From NCBI GenBank assembly GCA_015066175.1, contig SVOW01000002.1, positions 124,001 through 188,000 of the forward strand: a stretch of 64,000 nucleotides of DNA, in the 5' to 3' direction. Made by a program: the position numbers and the translations under genes. The stretch comes from Oscillospiraceae bacterium (GTDB lineage: Bacteria > Bacillota > Clostridia > Oscillospirales > Acutalibacteraceae). Each line of letters starts with the position of its first letter. The first letter of the stretch is position 1. Shown here one piece after another: positions 47,716-58,063 of the stretch. The notes under the pieces are model-generated. The model had not been told where the DNA came from, made no database searches, and saw nothing but the letters and a program-made list of their open reading frames with translations.

Positions 47716-49872
47716 TTATTCAACTATAATTTCTTCAGGTGAAGATACTGTGTATTTTCCGTCACCATCAATGTTTATTACGATTTTTCCGTGTGGTGTA
47801 GGTATACTGATTTCGACATGTTCAAGACCATATGTTGAAGGATTCAATTTAATCTTTTTCATGCCCGGTTCAAGAATTTGTATCCCCGAAAAACGCGCAG
47901 GCAATTGATATGCAGGTGTACCACCCCAGGCATGGCTGTAGTCGCAATCAAATCCAACCCAGACTTCTTTCAGACCTTTGTCACATTCATCAACGAGTTT
48001 TGTCCATTTTCTGAGCAAATCAACACCGTATTTGCCAAAAAGACCTGTTTTGTAAACTGCGTCGATTACAAAGTGCATAAAGTATGGATTTGCCTGAATC
48101 AGCGCTTTGTTTTCAATTATTTCTTGCATCAGTTTTTTAGCATTTATTTCATCACATAAACCGTATAAAACGGCGAGAGTGTTAGAATGAACGCTATAGT
48201 AACGTTTTTTATATTCGCAAGGTCTCCATTCAATTACTTCATCATTGAAATTTCTGCCATCGAAATACAACCCTTTTTCATTATCAAAGAATGTTTCGTT
48301 GAATGATTTTTTTAACTTTTCTGCCCTTGTTTTGTAAATTACAGATTTGTTGTCGTTAACAATATCACATAGTTTTACAGCCATATTCAGTGCATCGTAG
48401 TAGAAAGCGTTGAGCGCTGTTTCGCCTAATGCACGTGGCGGATGATGCATTGAATATGAATCGTAGACAACGTGGTCAACAAACATATAATTTGGCGGAT
48501 TCGTGATAAGTCCGTCGTCAGTTGTATATGAGTTGAATCTGTTGAGCAGAATATGTAAAGTTTCTATTGAATATTCGATAATTGATTTATCGCCACTGTA
48601 CATATAGTAATCATAAATCATTCTCAACAAAATAAGGCTGTATGTTGTGTGGAACATAAAACCATCATTCATTTTGAGAAAATCAATTGTACGTATAATA
48701 TCAAATCGTGTGAGTTTTGTGTCACCGAAGCAATAATAAGTCATAAGACTTTCTATGTAGTAATCACCTGTGCAAGCAAGATTTTCCTGATGATACGGAC
48801 TATCGAGATGCAAAGATTGTCTGCAAATTCCAAGGGTATGTTTACATAGTTCAAACACGCGATTCAGTTCACAGTCACTTGATTTGAAAAATCCATCATC
48901 AGGCTCGTCATAGTGAGTTGAAATTATACCGATATTTCTGATTTCGGCATCTTGCCTTTCTGTAAACACAACGCCTATTCTCATAACACCGATGCTCTGA
49001 AGTCTTATTCCACGATAGTTAAAATCAAAAATTTCCTCGATTCTTATACGTGTTTTATCATTATGACAGATTTGCCCCAAAAACTCCTGACAATCAACAT
49101 CTGCGATTAAGTTGTTGCATCCTGAAAAAGACATAACGGGGTAACCTGCGTAAATTTTATCAAATATGCAATCAATTGTTACAGGTGAACCGTATTTTAT
49201 AATTACAGAGTTGTTTTTTACCACGACTCTGTCTTTATAAATATCAGGTACAATGATTTCAGAAGAAGGAACATATTCTTCAACAAGAGGTTTGATAGGT
49301 GAGGGGTATAATTGCCATATATTATCTGTCAGAACAGCATTTTCCCATGGAGAACCATAATAACTGCATCGGAGATTCTGCGGTCTTCTATAGCTTTCTG
49401 TTGCACGACAAAGCCATGTTTCATCAGTGAATATATTCTCTGTTGTCGAGTCGGAGAAATTTATTTCAATATTTGCAATAAGGCAAGGTTTGCCTTTGGA
49501 AGTATCAGTCATAACTTCGGGGATAGTCTGAACTTCTGCATAAACTTCATTTTCACCGATTTTAAAATCAACGGGATATGTAGTGTAATAACACTTCGGC
49601 AATGAATGGGGATTACTGAAATCACCGCCTGCACAAACAGGTCCCATACCGATTACTTTATTGTTTACAGATAATCTGTATTTGCAATCAGCAAAAATTG
49701 TGATATAAGCAGAAACAATTTCTTTGCTTATGTTGAAATTTTTTTTGAATTCAGCAACTCTGAATTCATATCCGTCAGAAGACATCATTGTTGTTTCAAA
49801 GCTTTTTTGAAAATCAGGATATCTGTTTTTATCGACCCAAATTGTTTTAGCGTTGCCAAGTGACTTTGTCAT
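47716..49872 (-). CDS. Alpha-L-rhamnosidase-like (GH78-type six-hairpin) glycoside hydrolase
   Basis: HTLGICRQSLHLDSPYHQENLACTGDYYIESLMTYYCFGD; AHAWGGTPAYQLPARFSGIQILEPGMKKIKLNPS-type C-terminus; no signal peptide. Confidence 0.8.
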   Translation of the reverse strand: MTKSLGNAKTIWVDKNRYPDFQKSFETTMMSSDGYEFRVAEFKKNFNISKEIVSAYITIFADCKYRLSVNNKVIGMGPVCAGGDFSNPHSLPKCYYTTYPVDFKIGENEVYAEVQTIPEVMTDTSKGKPCLIANIEINFSDSTTENIFTDETWLCRATESYRRPQNLRCSYYGSPWENAVLTDNIWQLYPSPIKPLVEEYVPSSEIIVPDIYKDRVVVKNNSVIIKYGSPVTIDCIFDKIYAGYPVMSFSGCNNLIADVDCQEFLGQICHNDKTRIRIEEIFDFNYRGIRLQSIGVMRIGVVFTERQDAEIRNIGIISTHYDEPDDGFFKSSDCELNRVFELCKHTLGICRQSLHLDSPYHQENLACTGDYYIESLMTYYCFGDTKLTRFDIIRTIDFLKMNDGFMFHTTYSLILLRMIYDYYMYSGDKSIIEYSIETLHILLNRFNSYTTDDGLITNPPNYMFVDHVVYDSYSMHHPPRALGETALNAFYYDALNMAVKLCDIVNDNKSVIYKTRAEKLKKSFNETFFDNEKGLYFDGRNFNDEVIEWRPCEYKKRYYSVHSNTLAVLYGLCDEINAKKLMQEIIENKALIQANPYFMHFVIDAVYKTGLFGKYGVDLLRKWTKLVDECDKGLKEVWVGFDCDYSHAWGGTPAYQLPARFSGIQILEPGMKKIKLNPSTYGLEHVEISIPTPHGKIVINIDGDGKYTVSSPEEIIVE

Positions 49873-49884
49873 AATGCACCCCTC

Positions 49885-51030
49885 TTATTTATTTGCAGAT
49901 AATTCGATATAAAGATCTTTGATTTTGTTCATTAAATCTGCGATTTGTATACTCTGAGGACAGAAACTTTCACATAATCTGCAGGAAATACATCTGTCGG
50001 CTCTTTGATTGTTTTCAACGTTGTTGTAACGTTTCAGAAAATCACCAGCATTCTTTTCAAGTCTGTATCTTCCCCATATGCTGAGCATCTCAGGAATGTC
50101 AATGCCCTGTGGACAGTCTTTAGTGCAGTATCTGCATTTAGTGCAGGGGATTGAGAAATATTCTTTGAATATCTTTGCCGCTTCTGACAAAAGAGTGTTT
50201 TCGTCTTCAGTAAGAGGTTTAAAATCAGACATTGTTCTGATATTGTCTTCAACTTGCTCAGAAGTTGACATACCGCTTAACACAGTAAGAACACTTTCGT
50301 TGCTGGCTGCAAATCTTATTGCCCACGAAGCGATTGATTTGTCAGGCTCTGCTTTTTTGAGAAGTGCATTTGCTTCTTCACATAAATTTGCAAGAGCACC
50401 GCCACGAACAGGCTCCATAACTATAAGAGGCAGATTGTATTTTTTTATCATCTCATATTCTTTCTGAGCACTGCCTGTTTCAGCATCAAGGTAGTTATAC
50501 TGAAGCTGAACAAAATCCCATTCATGGTCAGAAAGTATTCTTTCAAGGCATTCGAGTGAGCCATGAAAAGAAAAACCAAGGTTGCGGATTTTGCCTTCTT
50601 TTTTCTTCTGTGTTAAGAATTCATAAGTATTGTATTTTTCAAGTTTATCGTAGTTTTCATCGTTGAGACTGTGTTCAAGATAAAAATCAAAATAATCAAC
50701 CTGACACCTTTCAAGCTGATTATTAAAGATTTTTTCGATATCAGCCTCTTCTTTTACAAACCATGGCGGCATTTTTGAAGCGAGAAAAAAAGATTCACGC
50801 GGATATCTTTTGAGAGCAACACCGACAAATTTTTCGCTTTCACCGCCGTGATAACCATAAGCTGTATCAAAATAATTTACACCGCTTTTGTAAGCAAAAT
50901 CAATCATTTCCACTGATTTTTCATAATCAATTCTGTTGTCATCACCGTCAATAACCGGGAATCTCATGCAACCGAAACCAAGAAGTGAAACTTCTTGCTG
51001 AGTTTTCTGATAAAGTTTTTTTGTAACCAA
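49885..51030 (-). CDS. Aldo/keto reductase with C-terminal 4Fe-4S domain
   Basis: LGFGCMRFPVIDGDDNRIDYEKSVEMIDFAYKSGVNYFDTAYGYHGGESE; CTKCRYCTKDCPQGIDIPEML; CISCRLCESFCPQSI; start site approximate. Confidence 0.92.
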   Translation of the reverse strand: MVTKKLYQKTQQEVSLLGFGCMRFPVIDGDDNRIDYEKSVEMIDFAYKSGVNYFDTAYGYHGGESEKFVGVALKRYPRESFFLASKMPPWFVKEEADIEKIFNNQLERCQVDYFDFYLEHSLNDENYDKLEKYNTYEFLTQKKKEGKIRNLGFSFHGSLECLERILSDHEWDFVQLQYNYLDAETGSAQKEYEMIKKYNLPLIVMEPVRGGALANLCEEANALLKKAEPDKSIASWAIRFAASNESVLTVLSGMSTSEQVEDNIRTMSDFKPLTEDENTLLSEAAKIFKEYFSIPCTKCRYCTKDCPQGIDIPEMLSIWGRYRLEKNAGDFLKRYNNVENNQRADRCISCRLCESFCPQSIQIADLMNKIKDLYIELSANK

Positions 51031-51102
51031 AACAATACACCTCGTTTTCAAATTAATACTATAAAACAATTATATATTATTTTGGTTCTTTGTCAATAAA
51101 AA

Positions 51103-51432
51103 TCAGCTTGTATATTCTTCAATTATTTTTATCAGTTCTGAAGCTGTATTTACGCGTATCCCGTTTGCAAGAATTAATTGGTCATTTTCAGGTAACGAAC
51201 TGACATAGGTGTCGTAAACTTTGTATGGTAACTTAGAGTCTTTTTCAAAAACAGCAATTTTTCCGTTAAAGACAGAGATTCTGTATTTATATTCAGACGA
51301 AGTTGTTTCGATAGACTCTTTTGTTGTTAATTCAATAAAAGAGTTGTTGATTTTTTCAGTGAAAATATTTGTTGCAAGCAACGAAAAAGCAAAAACAAAT
51401 ACATAAAAATATACAATTTTAAACTTATTCAT
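51103..51432 (-). CDS. Small membrane-anchored protein resembling a BofC C-terminal domain
   Basis: Single N-terminal TM; YRISVFNGKIAVFEKDSKLPYKVYDTYVSSLPENDQLILANGIRVNTASELIKIIEEYTS. Confidence 0.6.
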   Translation of the reverse strand: MNKFKIVYFYVFVFAFSLLATNIFTEKINNSFIELTTKESIETTSSEYKYRISVFNGKIAVFEKDSKLPYKVYDTYVSSLPENDQLILANGIRVNTASELIKIIEEYTS

Positions 51433-51624
51433 CTATTTATATCACCGCTTTGATAAGATATTCTATAAATATGGTTGACGTCAAGGGGGAAGTTATTCAA
51501 AAAGTTGTAAAATTCTAACAAAATTTTTATTTTTTAAAAAAACACTAAACAAAATTGATTTTATGTGTTATAATACAATTAATTATAATGAAATACTTGT
51601 CTTTTAAAGATGAGGAGGATATAA

Positions 51625-53964
51625 ATGGCCCCGAGAAACAAGAAAATCAAAAAAAGATCGATGGTCTTATCAACAATCGGAATATTTTTCAAGAGTATAT
51701 TTCTGTTTATACTCCTGACAGGCATCGCAATCAGCGGATATGTAATTTACAAATCTGCTCAGTATGTCAATGGCGAACCATTTGCTCTTGATAAATACAA
51801 AGCTGACCAGGTGCAGACTTCAATTATCTATAGAAGGGAAACTGAAGAAGCAGAATTCACTGAATACACCAGACTTCATGGTGAAACCAACAGAATCTGG
51901 GTCAGCCTTGAAGATATTCCCAGAGATATGAAAAATGCAATAATTGCTCTTGAAGATAAGCGCTTCAACGATCATAATGGTGTTGACTGGATCAGAACAA
52001 TTGGTGTTATGGTCAAGCCTAGTAATTCCGGTCAGGGTGGTTCAACTATTACGCAGCAGCTTGTTAAAAACCTTACTGACGAAAAAGATGTTACTTTTGT
52101 TCGTAAATTTAAGGAAATTCTCACAGCCCTTAACCTTGAAAAGAATTATAGCAAAGATGAAATATTGGAAACATATCTCAATACGCTCTACCTTGGTGAA
52201 GGTTGCTATGGTATCAAAACTGCAGCGGAAGTTTATTTCGGTAAGGAAATTGAAGACCTTAATCTTGCTGAATGCGCAACGCTTGCTTGTATCACAAAAG
52301 CTCCGGGTATGTATGATCCGTTGATAAATCCTGAAAATAATGCTGAAAGACGCAAGTTCTGTCTTGACAGTATGCTTGCTGAAGGATATATCAACAGAAG
52401 AGAGTACAAAGAAGCGCTTAACTGTGATCTTGTTTTCTCAAATGATCCTAATTTTGTAAGTCAGATTGAGGAATCTACTGAAATTGAATCACCAGAAACA
52501 ATACAGAGTTATTATGTTGACCATATTATTAACCAGCTTATTGAAGATTTTCAGACAGACTACGACCTTTCATATATTCAGGCATGGAAGAAAGTTTATT
52601 ATGGCGGTTTAAGAATTTATTCAGCTGAAAACACTGAAATTCAGGATTTACTTGAAAATGTATATGAAACACGAGAAGGTTTCCCTGATATCTATGGTTC
52701 AAACGGTGAACGAGTCCAGAGTGCAATGACTATTATGGATTATCAAGGCAGAATTGTTGCATTGGTCGGCGGTGCTGACGAAAAAACCGAAGACCGATCG
52801 CTGAACAGAGCTACTCAATCGCCGCGACAACCGGGCTCAAGTATCAAACCGTTGAGTGTTTATACTTACGCTATTGACTCAAATCAGATTACGTGGGGCA
52901 CTCGTATTCTTGACTATTCAGGCACTAAGCGTGACGGTAAACTTTGGCCTACAAACTATGGTGGTTCAACAGGTTCAGGTGCATATGTAACAACTCAGTA
53001 TGCACTTAAAAAGTCGTTGAACACTGTTCCTTACAGAATTCTCGAATATGTGGGTCTTGATAATGCCTATGATTTCATGAAAAATAAACTCTATTTTACC
53101 ACAATGGTTGATGGCATTGATGATGCTGACTATTCACCCCTTTGTGTTGGTGGTATGAACAGAGGATTGACTTCTCTTGAAATGACTGCAGCTTTTGCTG
53201 TTTACGGTAGTGGTGGTAAATATTATAAACCCTATCCTTATTTCAAAGTTACAAACAGTGATGGCTCAATTGTTTACTTTGATAATACTAAACCCGAAGG
53301 AGAACAGGTCATTTCTGCAGACACAGCCGAAGTTATGAACAGAATGCTTCAGACAGTTATTACTGAGGGTACAGGTAGTGGATATGGTGTTGGTGATTTC
53401 CAGACATTCGCTAAAACAGGTACAACTACCAATAACTATGACCGTTGGTTTGTAGCAGGCACACCTTATTATGTTTCTGCGGTGTGGTATGGTTACGATA
53501 AAAACAAATCGATCAGTTCTTCGGCAAGTAACCCTGCCGCTCAGATTTTTGAGTATGTTTACACTAAGATTCATGAAGACTTGCCTGAAAAAGAATTTGA
53601 TTATCCTGGTAGTAGGGCAAAGGAAGTAAAATATTGCACATATTCAGGTCAGCTTGCAGGACCATCATGTTATTCTACTTCAAAAGCATATTTTACAAGC
53701 CAATACGACATTGTTTGTAATGGTAAGCATTACGGAAATAATGGTGTTATCGGTGGCGAAGGCGGATGGTCCGGAACAGGCGGCGGATCTTCATCGACTG
53801 AAGAAGGAACTACCACACCATCAGAAAATGGTGATAATCCTAATGTTGATCCGAACAATCCTGATGCACCGGTAGTTCCGGAAGTTCCACCAACAACCTT
53901 CCCGATTATCGGCGGAATGGATGAAAATAGCGGAGATACCGGCTCAGTTTCAGGTGGAGAGTAA
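51625..53964 (+). CDS. Class A penicillin-binding protein (PBP1A type)
   Basis: IIALEDKRFNDHNGVDWIRTIG, GGSTITQQLVKNLT, RQPGSSIKPLSVYTYAID, KTGTTTNNYDRWFVAGTPYY; G/P-rich C-terminal tail. Confidence 0.95.
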   Translation: MAPRNKKIKKRSMVLSTIGIFFKSIFLFILLTGIAISGYVIYKSAQYVNGEPFALDKYKADQVQTSIIYRRETEEAEFTEYTRLHGETNRIWVSLEDIPRDMKNAIIALEDKRFNDHNGVDWIRTIGVMVKPSNSGQGGSTITQQLVKNLTDEKDVTFVRKFKEILTALNLEKNYSKDEILETYLNTLYLGEGCYGIKTAAEVYFGKEIEDLNLAECATLACITKAPGMYDPLINPENNAERRKFCLDSMLAEGYINRREYKEALNCDLVFSNDPNFVSQIEESTEIESPETIQSYYVDHIINQLIEDFQTDYDLSYIQAWKKVYYGGLRIYSAENTEIQDLLENVYETREGFPDIYGSNGERVQSAMTIMDYQGRIVALVGGADEKTEDRSLNRATQSPRQPGSSIKPLSVYTYAIDSNQITWGTRILDYSGTKRDGKLWPTNYGGSTGSGAYVTTQYALKKSLNTVPYRILEYVGLDNAYDFMKNKLYFTTMVDGIDDADYSPLCVGGMNRGLTSLEMTAAFAVYGSGGKYYKPYPYFKVTNSDGSIVYFDNTKPEGEQVISADTAEVMNRMLQTVITEGTGSGYGVGDFQTFAKTGTTTNNYDRWFVAGTPYYVSAVWYGYDKNKSISSSASNPAAQIFEYVYTKIHEDLPEKEFDYPGSRAKEVKYCTYSGQLAGPSCYSTSKAYFTSQYDIVCNGKHYGNNGVIGGEGGWSGTGGGSSSTEEGTTTPSENGDNPNVDPNNPDAPVVPEVPPTTFPIIGGMDENSGDTGSVSGGE

Positions 53965-54387
53965 ATGATTATTATGTCTGTTGATTATGGCGATACCAGA
54001 ACAGGTGTCGCCATATGTGATAAAAGAGAAATTTTAGCGAGCCCTGTTACTGTTATTACAGAAAAATACAGGCCGAATTTAATAAAAAAGTTAATAGAAA
54101 TTATAAATGAAAGAAAACCTGAACTTATTGTTGTTGGTTTACCTAAAAATATGGATGGGTCTTGTGGTGAACGATGCGAAAAATGTACTGAATTCGCAAA
54201 TGAATTGCGTGAAGTCACAGGCATTAAAGTTGATATGTGGGATGAAAGGCTCACAACTGTTTCTGCTTACAGAGCGTTGAATGAAGCTGATTTCCATGGC
54301 AGAAAAACACGTCAGGTAATAGACGCAGTTGCAGCTGTCACAATTCTTCAGGATTATCTTGCAAGAAGAAAATCACAGAATGGTTGA
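53965..54387 (+). CDS. ruvX: Holliday junction resolvase RuvX/YqgF
   Basis: MSVDYGDTRTGVAICDKREILASPV...VVGLPKNMDGSCGERCEKC...WDERLTTVSAYRAL. Confidence 0.95.
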   Translation: MIIMSVDYGDTRTGVAICDKREILASPVTVITEKYRPNLIKKLIEIINERKPELIVVGLPKNMDGSCGERCEKCTEFANELREVTGIKVDMWDERLTTVSAYRALNEADFHGRKTRQVIDAVAAVTILQDYLARRKSQNG

Positions 54388-54436
54388 TTTCATATTTGTT
54401 TAACATATGCATAAACTTTTATTGAGGTGTGTGCGT

Positions 54437-55159
54437 ATGATAAACAGAAAAAAGCTCGTGTTTTCTTCATCAATTCTGCTTGGTTTGTTTTTTGTGCTGA
54501 GTATATTGAGAATTACTGACACAGCCCGCCTCGCTTCGTCGAATGCTGTTGTCAATAAATTTCCTGAAATCAAAGTAATTATTGATGCAGGTCATGGCGG
54601 TGTTGATGGGGGAGCAGTAGCATCAGATTCTACTCTTGAAAAGGATATAAATCTCGATATTGCTCTGAAACTTAATGAATTGCTTAAAATGTCAGGCGCT
54701 GAGACTATTATGACCCGTGAAAGTGACATTTCAATTCATGATGAATCTGCAAAAACAATCAGGGCAAAAAAATCCAGCGATATACATAACAGGTTTAATA
54801 TACTGAAAAGTAATCCTGATTATATTTTTGTTTCAATTCACCAGAATACATATAGTCAATCGCAATATAAAGGCGCACAACTGTTTTATTCACCTGATAA
54901 TGCAGGCAGCATTGATCTTGCAAGATGCATTCAGACTTCGATTTCCGAGCGTTTGCAAAAGTATAATGAACGTGAAATCAAAAAATGTTCTACTGATGTT
55001 TTTTTGATTTATCACGCTCAATCAGTTGCGGTTTTGTGTGAATGTGGTTTTTTATCAAACCCTGATGAACTTGACAGTTTAAAAAATGATGAATACAGAA
55101 AAGAAATTGCTTTTTGTATTTTCAGCGGAATACTTGATTATTATTCATCTTTAAAATAA
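54437..55159 (+). CDS. N-acetylmuramoyl-L-alanine amidase (CwlD-like)
   Basis: VIIDAGHGGVDGGAVASDSTLEKDINLDIALKLNELLKMSGAETIMTRESD; VLCECGFLSNPDE. Confidence 0.92.
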   Translation: MINRKKLVFSSSILLGLFFVLSILRITDTARLASSNAVVNKFPEIKVIIDAGHGGVDGGAVASDSTLEKDINLDIALKLNELLKMSGAETIMTRESDISIHDESAKTIRAKKSSDIHNRFNILKSNPDYIFVSIHQNTYSQSQYKGAQLFYSPDNAGSIDLARCIQTSISERLQKYNEREIKKCSTDVFLIYHAQSVAVLCECGFLSNPDELDSLKNDEYRKEIAFCIFSGILDYYSSLK

Positions 55160-55164
55160 CGGAG

Positions 55165-56544
55165 GTGCTTTTCTTGGCAGGGAAAGCAAAAACAATTTAT
55201 GTCTGTAGTGATTGCGGATATGAAAGTTCAAAATGGTACGGTTCCTGTCCCGGTTGCGGAGAGTGGAACACAATGCAGGAAGATGTGAGAGTTCCTGTTA
55301 CTGCTAAAAATTCAAAAACTTCACCCTCAATCGGTGCTGCAAAAGCAGTTCCGATTAAAGACATTTCTTTTGCTGATGAAGTAAGATATAAAACAGGAAT
55401 GAATGAGCTTGACAGAGTTCTCGGCGGTGGTCTTGTTAAAGGTTCGCTTGTGCTATTAAGTGGTGATCCCGGTATTGGTAAATCAACAATTCTGCTTCAG
55501 ATTTGTCAGCATTTGGGTAAAAATCATAACATTTTATATGTGTCAGGTGAAGAATCATCAAGACAGATTAAAATAAGAGCTGACAGACTCGGTGTAGAAA
55601 GCGATAAACTGTCAGTAATGTGTGAAACTGACGCAGAAAAAATTGCAGAATTTATCCGTGCTGAGCAACCTGAAATAGTAATTGTTGACTCTATACAGAC
55701 TATGAATATTTCAGAAATTTCGTCTTCTCCCGGTAGTGTTTCACAGGTAAGAGAATGCACAAATTTACTTATGAGAACAACGAAAAGCCTTGATATTCCT
55801 ATGTTTGTTGTGGGTCATGTTAATAAAGACGGCAATATAGCAGGACCCAAAGTTCTTGAACATATAGTTGACGCTGTGCTTTATTTTGAAGGCGACAGAA
55901 ACTTATCATACAGAATTTTAAGAGCTGTAAAAAACAGATACGGTTCTACTAATGAAATCGGCGTTTTTGAGATGATGGACAGGGGACTTGCAGAAGTTGA
56001 AAACCCCTCACTGATGCTTATTTCAGGCAGACCGAAAAATACTTCAGGCTGTTGCATTGCTTGCGTAATGGAAGGTTCACGTCCTATTCTTGCTGAAGTT
56101 CAGGCACTTGTTACTTCTTCAGGATTTGGAAATCCCCGCAGAATGGCGACTGGATTTGATTATAACAGAATGGCGATGATTATGGCAGTCCTTGAAAAAA
56201 GGGGAGGCTACTTCTTCGGAAATATGGACAGTTATGTTAATGTTGTAGGCGGTCTTCGTCTTGATGAACCTGCAACTGATTTGTCGGTAGCTATGGCACT
56301 TGTTTCTTCACTTAAGGATGTGCCTGTTGAAGATGACCTGATCGCTTTTGGTGAAATCGGCCTTGGCGGAGAATTACGTGCTGTAAGTAACTGCGAGCAA
56401 AGAATCAGAGAAGCTGCACGTCTTGGTTTTACAAAATGCATTATTCCTGCATACAATCTGAAAAATCTCAAAAATAAAATCGACGGCATAGAAGTGCTTG
56501 GTGCGAAATACATAAGACAAGCCTTTGCTGTTGCTATAGGTTAA
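55165..56544 (+). CDS. radA: DNA repair protein RadA
   Basis: CSDCGYESSKWYGSCPGCGEWNT; LLSGDPGIGKSTILLQ; KNRYGSTNEIGVFEM. Confidence 0.97.
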   Translation: MLFLAGKAKTIYVCSDCGYESSKWYGSCPGCGEWNTMQEDVRVPVTAKNSKTSPSIGAAKAVPIKDISFADEVRYKTGMNELDRVLGGGLVKGSLVLLSGDPGIGKSTILLQICQHLGKNHNILYVSGEESSRQIKIRADRLGVESDKLSVMCETDAEKIAEFIRAEQPEIVIVDSIQTMNISEISSSPGSVSQVRECTNLLMRTTKSLDIPMFVVGHVNKDGNIAGPKVLEHIVDAVLYFEGDRNLSYRILRAVKNRYGSTNEIGVFEMMDRGLAEVENPSLMLISGRPKNTSGCCIACVMEGSRPILAEVQALVTSSGFGNPRRMATGFDYNRMAMIMAVLEKRGGYFFGNMDSYVNVVGGLRLDEPATDLSVAMALVSSLKDVPVEDDLIAFGEIGLGGELRAVSNCEQRIREAARLGFTKCIIPAYNLKNLKNKIDGIEVLGAKYIRQAFAVAIG

Positions 56545-56548
56545 TTAT

Positions 56549-57283
56549 ATGTTTTACCCACATTTACCGGACAAGCAAGTGAATAAAGTTATAATCGGCA
56601 GTGGTTATAATGAAGAAATCTATATAAATCTGCAAAAACTCGGTATTGAACCCATATTGACAGCAAAAAGCACAAATGTTCGGTCGGGGATTCGTAATCA
56701 TGCAGATTTATGTGTGTGTCCGCTGACAGATAATAATTTCTTATTATCAAAAGAACAGGTTGAATTATCCGATATTTTAATTAAAAACGGCTGTAATACT
56801 TCGTTTATTGATGAAGATTTAGGATATGATTATCCGTCAGATGTATTATTGAATTGTGTTATAATCGGTAAACACATAATTTATAATCCGCAGACTGTAT
56901 CTTCAAAAATCAGAGATTTTGTCAGAAAAAAAGATTTAATTGAAGTGACGGTCAGACAAGGGTATACTAAGTGTTCGATAACGCCACTTACAATTGATAG
57001 TTTTATCACTGACGATATTTCTATCGGCTCCAGAGCAGTTGATTTCGGATTCGATGTATTGGTAATTGGTAAAGGCGAGATTAAATTAAAAGATTTTAAT
57101 TACGGATTTATCGGTGGAGCTACAGGCAAAATATCTGAAAATAAATTAGTAATTACAGGCAATGCAGCAAAATTATCTGATTATGATAAGATTAAAAAGT
57201 TTTTATATAAGAAAGATATCGAATTGATTCAGTTGTCAGATGGGGATGTTGAAGATATAGGTTCGATTTTTCCCATTGACTGA
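56549..57283 (+). CDS. DUF6873-like family protein
   Basis: DKQVNKVIIGSGYNEEIYINLQKLGIEPILTAKSTNVRSGIRNHADLCVCPL; follows radA. Confidence 0.65.
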   Translation: MFYPHLPDKQVNKVIIGSGYNEEIYINLQKLGIEPILTAKSTNVRSGIRNHADLCVCPLTDNNFLLSKEQVELSDILIKNGCNTSFIDEDLGYDYPSDVLLNCVIIGKHIIYNPQTVSSKIRDFVRKKDLIEVTVRQGYTKCSITPLTIDSFITDDISIGSRAVDFGFDVLVIGKGEIKLKDFNYGFIGGATGKISENKLVITGNAAKLSDYDKIKKFLYKKDIELIQLSDGDVEDIGSIFPID

Positions 57284-57347
57284 TTGAAGGAGAGTACCTG
57301 AAAATACACATTATAAACAAAAGAGTACCCTGAAAAGAAATTGCACT

Positions 57348-57377
57348 AACTGCACAAAATAAATGTTTTGTGCAGTT
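57348..57377. repeat. Perfect 12-bp inverted repeat, intergenic
   Basis: AACTGCACAAAA taaatg TTTTGTGCAGTT. Confidence 0.9.
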
Positions 57378-57439
57378 CAGGGGAGTGAAAAGCGTTAATT
57401 TGACTATTTTAATGTAAATAAGCAGTTTGGTATAGAATT

Positions 57440-57480
57440 AAGCACATCCGTTGGCTTTATAGCTTTCAGATGTGCTTTTG
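57440..57480 (+). terminator. Intrinsic terminator
   Basis: AAGCACATC ... GATGTGCTTTTGTTTTT. Confidence 0.7.
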
Positions 57481-57512
57481 TTTTTATAATAATGAATAAT
57501 GTATTTGTGAAA

Positions 57513-58061
57513 TTATTTATTCAGAAACTTTGCAATTTCTTTAATTTCAATTAATGCAGCGTTATCATCTTCTGCGGAAACATTGTTTGTATTGAAACTA
57601 CCTGTTAATCTGAAAATATCCGTAACATTTATATGCTGCATTATTGTTTTTAACGTCAAGTAAGCACTTTCAGGTTGACCGTCACCACCACCCACAAGAA
57701 TTATTGTACCTTTCTTAGGCTTTATTTCAGAAGTTTTGCCTTGAAATTGCCTTAAAGTATAATACCGTTGAAATCTACTGCAAATATCAAGAAGTTTTCC
57801 GGTTGGCTGCGAGAAATATATTGGCGAAGCCATAACAATATTATCACATTCTTCAATATAATCATATGTTTCAGACATCTCATCGTCCATTGAACATCCG
57901 TTGTTGCACCAACAATATCTACAATCGATACATGGCGAAATATTTGAATAATATGCATTAATAATTTTATATTCGCCATCCAGAATATCAGTTAATTTAT
58001 TGATTAAACTGACTGTATCACCGTTTTTTCGAGGTGAACCATTTAAAATAAGTGTTTTCAT
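57513..58061 (-). CDS. Flavodoxin-like NAD(P)H-dependent FMN reductase family protein
   Basis: LILNGSPRKNGDTVSLI; CIDCRYCWCNNGCSMDDEM; IVMASPIYFSQPTGKLLDI. Confidence 0.9.
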   Translation of the reverse strand: MKTLILNGSPRKNGDTVSLINKLTDILDGEYKIINAYYSNISPCIDCRYCWCNNGCSMDDEMSETYDYIEECDNIVMASPIYFSQPTGKLLDICSRFQRYYTLRQFQGKTSEIKPKKGTIILVGGGDGQPESAYLTLKTIMQHINVTDIFRLTGSFNTNNVSAEDDNAALIEIKEIAKFLNK

Positions 58062-58063
58062 AA

